Shown here: positions 54,601 through 61,657 of the stretch, one piece after another
Layout: every line of letters begins with the position of its first letter
Position numbering within the stretch: position 1 is the stretch's first letter
Assembly (NCBI RefSeq): GCF_004296335.1
Contig: NZ_SGIU01000002.1
Location: 1,563,882-1,627,881 of the forward strand
Reading direction: 5' to 3'
DNA length: 64,000 bases
Origin: Flagellimonas allohymeniacidonis
Lineage (GTDB): Bacteria > Bacteroidota > Bacteroidia > Flavobacteriales > Flavobacteriaceae
Made by a program: the position numbers and the translations under genes
Notes under the pieces: generated by a model
Databases searched by the model: none
What the model was told of the DNA's origin: nothing
What the model saw: only the letters and a program-made list of their open reading frames with translations

Positions 54601-57217
54601 AGCCATACTGCCGAGCTTTAGGCGAGCGTAGCCCAACAAAGTAGGGGAAGGGAGACAGTTTTTTGCTGAAGACATCAATGGAAAAATCGCCCCCACCCTC
54701 AAATACCTTGGTTGTAAAGGTTGCTTGCAACATCCCCGGGGCATGGGTATTGGTATTGATCTTTTGGTTGATATTCAGGATTCCCTCACTATTAAGTTTC
54801 GAACTTATGAATTGAAGCTCTGTCTCACCGAAGGTTCTTACAGGATCCTGAAAAACATAACCCTTATGGTTTGGAAATGCATTAGCAGCTTGTTGCAATT
54901 TGGCGTTAATGTCAATCTTGAGGTTACGGGCGGGAGCCCCATGCAACCATTGAACTATCGCTTGCCCTTGGTTGTTTTCGTTGGCTTTGAGTACTTCGCC
55001 TTCAAAATCAAACGCTACTTTCAACCTGTTGGGCTTGATGGTGGCAATTTTTAGACTTTTGTTGAACTGTGCTCCCCCCACAATAATTTTGGCATTCCAT
55101 GTGCCTGTGGGTGCCGTAGCTTTGGTCGGGATGGGGAAATAGTAAAAACCACCTTCTTTTTTGGCAAACAGATCTTCTGAAACAGGAACCGGGTCTTGCT
55201 TCAGGACATTGCGCTGCACTAGTTTCCCCCTGGCATCGCTCACCTCCAAAACAACAGGGTGGTTTTCTGGTAAAGGATTGGCCTTATCATCCAAAACAAA
55301 AGTGAGATGGACGGGGTCACCTGGTCGGTGAACCCCTCGCTCGGTGTACATAAAACCTTGTAGGCCACTTTGTAATTCTTGTCCGGAAACATCAAACTTA
55401 CTTAAGGACAAGGCATTTCCATCGGCAAGTTTGGCATAGGCAAAGTTGTTGTCCTTTTCTGCAATGGCAAAGGCCACGTTGGCCTCTCCGTCATAAATTC
55501 CAAAACCAGAGGCGTCCGTATTGACTTCAGAGAGCAATTGCTGTTGAAAGTTGTATAATTTGATTGTGGTGTTGTTTTCGGGTTTGGCGGTCAAAAGATT
55601 GGTTGCTGCAAAGTGATAGGTTTGATTGTTCCCCTTCTTTACAATAAGTCCCAAATCACTGCCCAGAAGATTTGTGGAGACTATCCTATTTGCATTATAG
55701 TATGCTTGGTGACAGGGATTATTCTCTTCTTCCCAATTGTAGTCGTAATTTCTCCAATAATAGATTTCATTATCCCAATAGCGTTCTTCCAAAGCCTGTT
55801 CACTGAGGTCTTGTTGATTTGTCTCTGAATCATAGGTTTCCGCTAATTCTTCAAGATTTTGGGAATCTTCACATTCATAAGTGGCATGTTCCTTTTTAAA
55901 ACTGAATTCAATCCTATAAAGCGAACCAGGACTCACTTTGATCAATTCGGAAAGATCCAAAGCATGGGCCTTCCAAAAGCTGGTATCTTCCGTATCACTT
56001 TCTGCCAAAGGAATCACCTTATAGGCCACTCTTCGCCCAACAGGTCTTAGATCAGAAGTGTATTGTTCGGTAAGGTTACTGTATTGCAGGTATTGCAACA
56101 TATTGTTTTCAAAAACCTGAATCACCCGCACTTCCACCGCAGAAAGATTAACGGTTTCAAAGTAAATAGGTGTCGAGGATGCATTTGGTAAAATGGTGCC
56201 TTTTGAAATCAGTCGAACATTGGGTTTTAACTGTTCAAAGGAAACCAGTTCTGAAAAAGGCTTTTTTAGTGAGTAACCATATTCGCTCTTAATGCCCTCA
56301 AAGACATTGACACGGACCTCTCCCATAATCCGGTTGGAGGGATAAATACTCAATAGATTGCCATTTATTTCATAGCGAAGACTTTCTGCATTTTCTATGC
56401 TGACGAGCCCGTTTAGATTTTGATTTTGTTTTAAAGGGTCTGAAAAATTAAGGGTCAACGCTGCGTTCGGAGCTGTGGACGTTTTGGCATCCACAACCAC
56501 AAACTTGTTAAGCCCTGGGATGGCATAGGTTTCAGAACCTTTATTGTCTATACCTAACTCTTTCCCATTCCAGGTGATGGAGAGTTCACTGTCATCCGTC
56601 TTACGTGGTATACTATCAATTCTAAATGAAAAGTACCTGGAATCCTCCTCAATGTTGTCCCATTTCACAGGCATCTTGTTGTTCCCTTGGGTAACAGATA
56701 ATACCGTATTCATATTGGTGGCACTAAGAATGTCTGAAGCTTCCAATGTACCCGACAGGTATTGCCAGTTTTTGCTATAGGATTGCAGATTGCCCAAATT
56801 AATCTTGAAACTGGGAAGTATGGTCTTAAAACTAAAAGTGTACTTCCTGTAGTCTCGGCCAACGTCATCAAAAAGCTTGCTGAGGGCAACGGTAACCGAG
56901 TATTCCGTATCGGGCTGAAGGTATTCCGAAGGTTGAAAAACCAGCTCCCTGCCATATTCAATGGCAAGTTTGCCTTCCACTTTTGGTGAAATCTCAAAGT
57001 ATTCGGAAGGTAGTTCTTGGGTCAATTCGAACTGATCTAACTGTTGCGCAAGAACAACGGTGATGGGTGCTGTTATGCTTTGATTACCACTAGTGTGGTA
57101 ACTAATGTAATCTTTGAATTTGAACAGATTGTCGGTCTCTGGGGAAGCAGTCTTTTTTTTGCAGGAAGTGAAAAAAACGAGGGTGGTAATAAATAGGACT
57201 TTGAAAAACTGTGACAT
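51647..57217 (-). CDS. Bacterial alpha-2-macroglobulin-like lipoprotein
   Basis: 1856 residues. The N-terminus ends in the lipobox VFFTSC. Repeated macroglobulin domains run from about 120 to 1150 (GFMYTERGVHRPGDPVHLTF is the bait-side entry), a bait-like region is followed by the MG10-type domain and then the thioester domain with CVEQ at Cys1413 (RYPHGCVEQ), and C-terminal receptor-like domains follow. The reactive thioester traps proteases. In E. coli the related YfhM works with PBP1C. Here pbpC follows 4 bases later on the same strand. The gene is intact across its full length, with no frameshift seen. Confidence 0.93.
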   Translation of the reverse strand: MSQFFKVLFITTLVFFTSCKKKTASPETDNLFKFKDYISYHTSGNQSITAPITVVLAQQLDQFELTQELPSEYFEISPKVEGKLAIEYGRELVFQPSEYLQPDTEYSVTVALSKLFDDVGRDYRKYTFSFKTILPSFKINLGNLQSYSKNWQYLSGTLEASDILSATNMNTVLSVTQGNNKMPVKWDNIEEDSRYFSFRIDSIPRKTDDSELSITWNGKELGIDNKGSETYAIPGLNKFVVVDAKTSTAPNAALTLNFSDPLKQNQNLNGLVSIENAESLRYEINGNLLSIYPSNRIMGEVRVNVFEGIKSEYGYSLKKPFSELVSFEQLKPNVRLISKGTILPNASSTPIYFETVNLSAVEVRVIQVFENNMLQYLQYSNLTEQYTSDLRPVGRRVAYKVIPLAESDTEDTSFWKAHALDLSELIKVSPGSLYRIEFSFKKEHATYECEDSQNLEELAETYDSETNQQDLSEQALEERYWDNEIYYWRNYDYNWEEENNPCHQAYYNANRIVSTNLLGSDLGLIVKKGNNQTYHFAATNLLTAKPENNTTIKLYNFQQQLLSEVNTDASGFGIYDGEANVAFAIAEKDNNFAYAKLADGNALSLSKFDVSGQELQSGLQGFMYTERGVHRPGDPVHLTFVLDDKANPLPENHPVVLEVSDARGKLVQRNVLKQDPVPVSEDLFAKKEGGFYYFPIPTKATAPTGTWNAKIIVGGAQFNKSLKIATIKPNRLKVAFDFEGEVLKANENNQGQAIVQWLHGAPARNLKIDINAKLQQAANAFPNHKGYVFQDPVRTFGETELQFISSKLNSEGILNINQKINTNTHAPGMLQATFTTKVFEGGGDFSIDVFSKKLSPFPYFVGLRSPKARQYGSFLTDEDTTFDVISVNLEGKPVGNRKLKVNIFKIEWRWWWNRGYDNLSRYENATVHRPFKELTLTTGSDGKANFKVNIPDDEGGRFLVRVIDEASGHATGRTAYFYRNWWRRPASNDMESSKILIFSADKEKYTLGNQAVVTFPSDLGSRALLSIENGSEVLSQQWIETSNKETKAIIPITAEMAPNAYVNISLLQPHGQVKNDLPIRLYGVVPLSVENPATFLDPELQMPGVLEPEQSYKVTVSEANKKPMTYSLAVVDEGLLDLTRFKTPDIHASFYARQALGVKTFDIFDDVMGAFSVSVDNIYSIGGGGIGEGAKNRKAQRFKPVVTYLGPFSLKAGEKATHTINMPNYVGSVRAMIVAGNGNNAYGNTEKTTPVRKPLMVLTSIPRKLSPGEKVTIPVTVFAMDKKIKNVSVTIAAGKALEPLGPTTKNITFNSIGEQIVNFDFKVNPTKAFQTIKVNASGNGERATSETEIDVENPNLITTKSALYTVNANDSQSISFETFGTSGTNTAFIEFSTLPPMDFSKRMDYLLRYPHGCVEQTTSAVFPQLYLSEVLDITFEKKKEIEKNIKAAIKKLNDFQNPNGGLSYWPGYDNPNDWGTSYAGHFMIEAKQKGYQLPLTFLNNWLRYQKNTARQWSNQSTSYNNDIAQAYRLYTLALAQQPELAAMNRLRESKNLSNEAKWRLAAAYALVGKKEVAQELAQKANINFQPNAYDYRTYGSVFRNRAMALETMVILGDSRQRDLAISLAKNLSSQRWYSTQETAFALLAMAKMVVKNGGRSIDLTFTNGGKERNVETDRAIAQRGLSISSTQNNIVIENKQGNVIYATLTQTGKLPVGQELAQNRNLTLSVQYLDAIGNAIDVTELRQGTELQAKITVFNSSDDYVDNLALTQIVPSGWEIVNTTFAGGSDPNANKVDYIDTRDDRTHFYFDLGRKKTKTFTVKLNASFLGDYYLPGAQVEAMYDNTYYARNKGKWINVSQ

Positions 57218-57430
57218 ACCAAAAGGTGTTAATTATAGGATCAGTTTACCTAGCCTAAGATAGTTTAAATGCAGATGAAGGGGCGTTTAAAGTTGATGGG
57301 TTGTTGGTAATGATTTACGGATAGTTGGGAATTACGGACGGATTCTTATGAAATATTTATGATTTGGTCTGTTTCATTTACTATCTAAAAAAGATATCTT
57401 GAAATCATTAACAACCTAAAAACGAACATT

Positions 57431-57862
57431 ATGCGCAATCTTATCCTTTTCTGCTTTGCCTTTACAACTTTTTTTGTTTCCATTGCACAGGAATCTGACT
57501 ATCAACTTGTTGAAAAAACTGTAAACTACTACTTGGAAGGGGGTACGAACAATGACTTCGAAACTTTGAAGAAAGCTTTCCATGAAACGGCCACCATGAA
57601 GTTTATTGGCAAAGAAGGATACCGTGAGGTAAATGCCTTGGAGTTTTTTGGCAAGGGAATGAAACCGGGACCAAAACAAAATCGACAGACCCGGATTGCC
57701 GATATCACCATCGCGGGCAATGCCGCCAATGCTCGATTGGAGATTGATTATCCCACCTTTACCTTCATCGATTTTATGAACTTATTAAAAATTGACGGGG
57801 AGTGGAAAGTTGTCAGTAAGATTTTTTATCGAAAACCAGGGACTGTTTCGGAAATGAAATGA
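57431..57862 (+). CDS. NTF2-like (putative lumazine-binding) secreted protein
   Basis: 143 residues with a Sec signal peptide (MRNLILFCFAFTTFFVSIAQ). The mature 123 residues form a single NTF2-like fold: helix ESDYQLVEKTVNYYLEGGTN, later strands VNALEFFGKGM and FMNLLKIDGEWKVVSKIFY. Databases usually label this nuclear transport factor 2 or lumazine-binding family; no ligand or activity can be named. It converges with the next gene, 1 base apart, and is divergent from the alpha-2-macroglobulin gene. Confidence 0.85.
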   Translation: MRNLILFCFAFTTFFVSIAQESDYQLVEKTVNYYLEGGTNNDFETLKKAFHETATMKFIGKEGYREVNALEFFGKGMKPGPKQNRQTRIADITIAGNAANARLEIDYPTFTFIDFMNLLKIDGEWKVVSKIFYRKPGTVSEMK

Positions 57863-57863
57863 T

Positions 57864-58331
57864 TTAATTTAAATTAAGCGTAAAAAAACCCGTGCCTTCA
57901 TTCCTTTGGGTCGGGTTTCCATCGATAAGTAGATTTTCAAGTGTTGGGATACCTCCGCAACATCCCCCAATTGGGGAACTTCCAATTTGAATCTCAAGAT
58001 TGGCAGTAGCTTCTAAACTGAAATTCAAAGTGATATCGTAGGCTTGCGAATTCCATTGGGCATTGTCCAAAACAAGAACCGTGACCTCTTCTCCATCCAT
58101 GTTTTGGTATGTTGCAAGGCTAACAAGAAAATCTGAGGCTTCTGTACTCTCTAAGGTAACATCTTGCAGGTCATATATATCGCTTTCAAAAATGTTTTGA
58201 CCATCAGAGAGGACCTCAAGACCAATTACGGGTGGTCCAGCGCATAGTACCGCAGCGCAATCAGTTTGTTCATCGCAACAAAAAGATGCACAAAGTAGAA
58301 TGGTTCCGACAAGAATTTTTTTCAGGAACAT
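57864..58331 (-). CDS. Cysteine-rich secreted protein of unknown function
   Basis: 155 residues. The N-terminus MFLKKILVGTILLCASFCC is a signal peptide with a weak lipobox, so a lipid anchor at Cys18 or Cys19 is possible. Further cysteines lie near the mature N-terminus (DEQTDCAAVLCAGPP) and in a GGCCGG motif near residue 124. The body is beta-rich with NAQWNSQAYDITLNFSLEAT. Not recognised as a known family; the cysteines suggest disulfides in the periplasm. Convergent with the NTF2-like gene. Confidence 0.7.
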   Translation of the reverse strand: MFLKKILVGTILLCASFCCDEQTDCAAVLCAGPPVIGLEVLSDGQNIFESDIYDLQDVTLESTEASDFLVSLATYQNMDGEEVTVLVLDNAQWNSQAYDITLNFSLEATANLEIQIGSSPIGGCCGGIPTLENLLIDGNPTQRNEGTGFFTLNLN

Positions 58332-58400
58332 GATTTTATTTTCTAGATGTGAAAAAGAGAAAAGAGTTGCCTAAAGCATCAGCTAAAGAAAGCCATGTTC

Positions 58401-59195
58401 TTACCATCCTCCAGAAGCGCCACCGCCGCCGAAACCGCCACCACCGAAGCCTCCGCCAAAACCGCCACCACCGAAGCCTCCGCTCCCGAACCCTCCTTTG
58501 GAGGAGCCTCGGTAGCCACCGCGGCCCATATTGCTTAGAATGATGATATCCCAGATATCAAAACCAGAATCGCGACCACCTCGACCACCTCGGTTGTTTC
58601 GGTTCTTACGGGATAGAATAATTAGAATGACGATGAAAATTATAATGGGCAATAGGGCTTTTATGGGAAAACCTTGATTTTCACCAAAAGTTCTGTCCTC
58701 TTTAAACTGCCCAGTCAATACTTGAAAAATGGCATCTGCACCTTTATCGAGTCCACCATAATAATCCCCTTTTTTGAACTCGGGAATGATGACACTTTCG
58801 ATGATGCGCTTGGACATTAAGTCCGTTAATGTGCTCTCTACCCCATAGCCTGTATTGATGGCAATTCTTCGGTCATCCTTGGCCAATAAGATTAAAATAC
58901 CATTGTCTTCATCGGCCTGTCCAATACCCCATTTCTGCCCCCATTGCGCACCCAAAAAATTGATATTTTCCCCTTCGGTAGAGCTAATAATGGCCACCAC
59001 AATTTGTGTGGAAGTGCTATCCGCATAGCGAATGAGCTTTTGTTCCAAGGTCTTTTTTTGGGAAGACTGAAGCAGATTCACATAATCGTAAACACTGGTC
59101 TGCTGCGAAGGTTTTTTAGGTATGGTGAACTGCCCCCAAATGAAGCTGGAGCATAGAAAAAAAACAAGAAAAGTTCTAACCTTTGGAGACCGCAT
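58401..59195 (-). CDS. TPM-domain membrane protein with glycine-rich tail (YgcG-like)
   Basis: 264 residues. A signal peptide (about 1-22) is followed by a TPM domain (about 30-160, VYDYVNLLQSSQKKTLEQKL; AQWGQKWGIGQADEDNGILI), one transmembrane helix (about 180-196) and a C-terminus almost wholly of Gly, Phe and Ser. At DNA level the glycine-rich part is made of tandem units, so slippage could change its length. TPM proteins are linked to photosystem assembly in plants and to stress responses in bacteria; the function here is open. Last gene of the M23 - MerR - LemA - TPM - TPM operon and overlapping the previous gene by 20 bases. Confidence 0.85.
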   Translation of the reverse strand: MRSPKVRTFLVFFLCSSFIWGQFTIPKKPSQQTSVYDYVNLLQSSQKKTLEQKLIRYADSTSTQIVVAIISSTEGENINFLGAQWGQKWGIGQADEDNGILILLAKDDRRIAINTGYGVESTLTDLMSKRIIESVIIPEFKKGDYYGGLDKGADAIFQVLTGQFKEDRTFGENQGFPIKALLPIIIFIVILIILSRKNRNNRGGRGGRDSGFDIWDIIILSNMGRGGYRGSSKGGFGSGGFGGGGFGGGFGGGGFGGGGASGGW

Positions 59196-59613
59196 CGCTT
59201 AATTCATTGGTATCGTCATGGTCCCAGGGAAAATGGGCTTCCAACTCTTTCCCGGCCTGTAATATACCCGCTACGATTCCTTGTTTAAAATCACCTTTCT
59301 TAAAGTGGGTCTCTATTACTTCTTTGGTGCTGTCCCAAAATCCACGGGAAACAGCTTTATCAATCCCTCGATCACCATAGATGACAAATTTATGATCATC
59401 CACCGCCACATAAATCAAAACTCCATTTTCATCTTTGGTATTGTCCATCTTTAGAAAGTGAAATACCTGTTGAGCCCTGCTAAAATGGTCAATATTGGTA
59501 GTTGCTTCAATGTGAACGCGAATCTCTCCCGAGGTATTCTTTTCTGCCTCTAAAATGGCATCAACGATTTCTTGCTCTTCTGCGTAGGTCAAAAACTCTT
59601 CGACGTGCGACAT
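59176..59613 (-). CDS. TPM-domain cytoplasmic protein
   Basis: 145 residues, no signal peptide or membrane segment. A TPM domain fills it: EEQEIVDAILEAEKNTSGE, HFLKMDNTKDENGVLIYVAV, and KGDFKQGIVAGILQAGKELE. It is the soluble partner type often found beside a membrane TPM protein and LemA. The start is 4 bases after the lemA stop; the 3' end overlaps the next TPM gene by 20 bases, so the three are likely translated together. Confidence 0.88.
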   Translation of the reverse strand: MSHVEEFLTYAEEQEIVDAILEAEKNTSGEIRVHIEATTNIDHFSRAQQVFHFLKMDNTKDENGVLIYVAVDDHKFVIYGDRGIDKAVSRGFWDSTKEVIETHFKKGDFKQGIVAGILQAGKELEAHFPWDHDDTNELSDAVSKG

Positions 59614-59616
59614 AGG

Positions 59617-60216
59617 TTAGTCAAATTCAAAGTTAACATCGGGGGCATCCTCTGCGCCAGGTTTGGAGCTGAATAAAGCTAAAGAATCAAAGTTGGCGAT
59701 GCTTGCAATGATATTAGTTGGAATCTGTTCAATTTTGATATTGTACTCCCCCGCCAAGTCATTGAATCTATTGCGTTCAACATTTATTCGATTTTCAGTA
59801 CCCTCCAGTTGGGATTGCAATTCCAAAAAGTTTTGGTTGGCCTTTAGATCTGGATAGCGTTCCACAGTGACCAATAGCCTTGAAAGTGCAGAGGAAAGTC
59901 CGGTCTGCGCCTGTTGAAACTGAGCCAATTGCTCAGGAGTAATGTTGTTTGCATCGACAGTGGTAGAGGTGGCCTTGGCCCTTGCCTCGATAACATCGGT
60001 TAAGGTGCCACGCTCAAAATCAGCTGCTCCTTGAACGGTTTTGACCAAATTTCCGATCAAATCGCTTCGGCGTTGATACGAACTCTCAACATTCGCCCAT
60101 TGTTTTGTGGCCTGACCTTTCATATCTACCAAAGTATTGTTCGTTCTTACATACCAGCCACCTAGTATTACGGCGATAACAATAAGAACTATGATAGTAA
60201 GGATACCCTTTTTCAT
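59617..60216 (-). CDS. LemA family membrane protein
   Basis: 199 residues. One N-terminal transmembrane helix (ILTIIVLIVIAVILGGWYV, about 4-22), then a helical domain typical of LemA: NTLVDMKGQATKQWANVESS, YQRRSDLIGNLVKTVQG, VTVERYPDLKANQNFLELQS, ENRINVERNRFNDLAGEYN. LemA is an extracytoplasmic helical protein, often coupled with TPM-domain proteins; the biochemical role is unknown. The stop is 4 bases before the TPM gene. Confidence 0.92.
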   Translation of the reverse strand: MKKGILTIIVLIVIAVILGGWYVRTNNTLVDMKGQATKQWANVESSYQRRSDLIGNLVKTVQGAADFERGTLTDVIEARAKATSTTVDANNITPEQLAQFQQAQTGLSSALSRLLVTVERYPDLKANQNFLELQSQLEGTENRINVERNRFNDLAGEYNIKIEQIPTNIIASIANFDSLALFSSKPGAEDAPDVNFEFD

Positions 60217-60246
60217 TTTCTTGGATTTTCGTGTTTATTGCTACAG

Positions 60247-60576
60247 TTATAGTTGTTCTTTTATCTTGAGGAGTTCCGCTTTTACTTTTTGAAGTTTTTG
60301 AATTACCTCAAACTTGGACAGCGTTTTCTGCTTTTCTTCCTTCAAATGGGTTTTGGCTCCCTCAAGCGTGAAGCCGCGTTCCTTGACCAAGTAATAGATC
60401 AATTGAAGATTCTTGATGTCCTGGGGTGTGAATTTTCTATTTCCCTTCGCATTTTTTTTGGGTTGAAGTACATCAAACTCCTTTTCCCAAAAACGAATCA
60501 ATGAGGTATTCACCCCAAAGGCCTTGGCCACCTCGCCAATGCCATAATATCGTTTTTCAGGAAGTTCTACATGCAT
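60247..60576 (-). CDS. MerR family transcriptional regulator
   Basis: 109 residues. The N-terminal winged helix is of MerR type (KRYYGIGEVAKAFGVNTSLI, then RFWEKEFDVLQPKKNAKGNR), followed by a helical stretch (about 50-105) that probably forms a dimer coiled coil. No C-terminal ligand domain or metal-binding cysteines are present, so the signal is unknown. It overlaps the M23 peptidase stop by one base (TAATG) and is 31 bases from lemA. Confidence 0.9.
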   Translation of the reverse strand: MHVELPEKRYYGIGEVAKAFGVNTSLIRFWEKEFDVLQPKKNAKGNRKFTPQDIKNLQLIYYLVKERGFTLEGAKTHLKEEKQKTLSKFEVIQKLQKVKAELLKIKEQL

Positions 60577-61553
60577 TAATCAAGGGATTGGTTCTCTTGG
60601 TTGGCGAATTTCAGCATGTTTTCAAATTCTTCCGCCGTCAAACTTCCGTAGTAGAAGTTGATGGGGTTAATGCGTTCCTCGTCCTTAAAGACTTCGTAAT
60701 GAAGGTGAGGTGCTTCCGAGCGGCCCGTGTTACCCACAAAACCTATTAAGTCACCCCTTTTCACTTTCTGGCCCACACTTACATTGTATTTGCTCAAGTG
60801 AGCATATAGCGACATGTAGCCGTAACCATGATCAATTCGGATGTGCTTGCCGTAACCTGAAGATCGGTTGTCGGCACGTTTTATCTTTCCATCACCTGTG
60901 GCATAAATCGGAACACCCCGTGGTGCTGTAAAGTCCATGCCCCAATGCATTTTTCGTGCTTTGGTGAATGGATCGGAACGCCAGCCGTAACCCGAGGCCA
61001 TACGGGTCAAATCTTCGTTCCGAACAGGCTGAATGGCAGGGATAGAAGCCAACAGCTTTTCTTTTTCCTCAGCTAACTTTGCAATCTCGTCCAAAGATTT
61101 GGACTGGATTACCATTTGTTTCTGAATGATATCCAATCGTTGAGTTGCGTTGATGATGATTTCAGAATTGTTGAATCCTTCCAACGACTTATATCGGTTT
61201 ATCCCACCAAAACCTGCCCTCCGTTGTTCTTCTGGAATCGGATTGGCTTCAAAATACAAACGATAGATATTGTTGTCCCGATCCTCAATATTGGTCAAAA
61301 CTTGCTCCATTTGCTCCATCTTCTTGGAGAGGATGTCAAATTGAAGCTCATAGTTGTTGACCTCTCGTTCCAAGGAAAGCTCCTTGGGTGTATTTAACCA
61401 GCTCGTGTTGAGCAGGATGATAAGGCCCAACAATCCAAAAAGCGCCGAACCTACCACAAATAGAAAAAGGTTTCTATACTTTCTGGACTTTTTTGGTTCT
61501 ATCTTTCGATAGGAAAGTGTATCAGGATCGTAATAGTACTTAACTTTATGCAT
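60576..61553 (-). CDS. M23 family murein endopeptidase with membrane anchor
   Basis: 325 residues. An N-terminal membrane helix (FLFVVGSALFGLLGLIILL, about 30-48) and a periplasmic coiled coil (about 60-110) precede a LytM/M23 domain. Zinc-site residues are visible: HWGMDFTAPRGVP and, further on, HIRIDHGYGYMSLYAHLSKY and PHLHYEVFKD. The full set of ligands (H, D, then HxH) suggests an active cell-wall endopeptidase. This is the promoter-proximal gene of the minus-strand operon, divergent from alaS. Confidence 0.93.
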   Translation of the reverse strand: MHKVKYYYDPDTLSYRKIEPKKSRKYRNLFLFVVGSALFGLLGLIILLNTSWLNTPKELSLEREVNNYELQFDILSKKMEQMEQVLTNIEDRDNNIYRLYFEANPIPEEQRRAGFGGINRYKSLEGFNNSEIIINATQRLDIIQKQMVIQSKSLDEIAKLAEEKEKLLASIPAIQPVRNEDLTRMASGYGWRSDPFTKARKMHWGMDFTAPRGVPIYATGDGKIKRADNRSSGYGKHIRIDHGYGYMSLYAHLSKYNVSVGQKVKRGDLIGFVGNTGRSEAPHLHYEVFKDEERINPINFYYGSLTAEEFENMLKFANQENQSLD

Positions 61554-61568
61554 GAAGGGATTTTATCC

Positions 61569-61576
61569 TATTTTTG
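61569..61576 (+). promoter_or_regulatory. -7 promoter box upstream of alaS
   Basis: TATTTTTG matches TAnnTTTG; the leader to the alaS ATG at 61658 would be about 72 bases. The match is on an A/T-rich stretch, so chance occurrence is possible. Confidence 0.35.
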
Positions 61577-61599
61577 CCCATTCTTTTTATCAAAACAAA

Positions 61600-61607
61600 C
61601 AAATATA
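61600..61607 (-). promoter_or_regulatory. -7 promoter box for the M23 operon
   Basis: On the minus strand TATATTTG matches TAnnTTTG, about 47 bases before the ATG at 61553. A TTTG lies 14 bases upstream, shorter than normal spacing. Confidence 0.45.
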
Positions 61608-61657
61608 AAGATTGTTTTGCTCAAAGTGTTAAATTTAATAAAACCCTAGCAAATCTG

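Noticed and set aside
58401-58510. Repeat cluster considered as a CRISPR array
   Set aside because: The units are coding glycine-rich repeats without unique spacers; no cas genes in the window.
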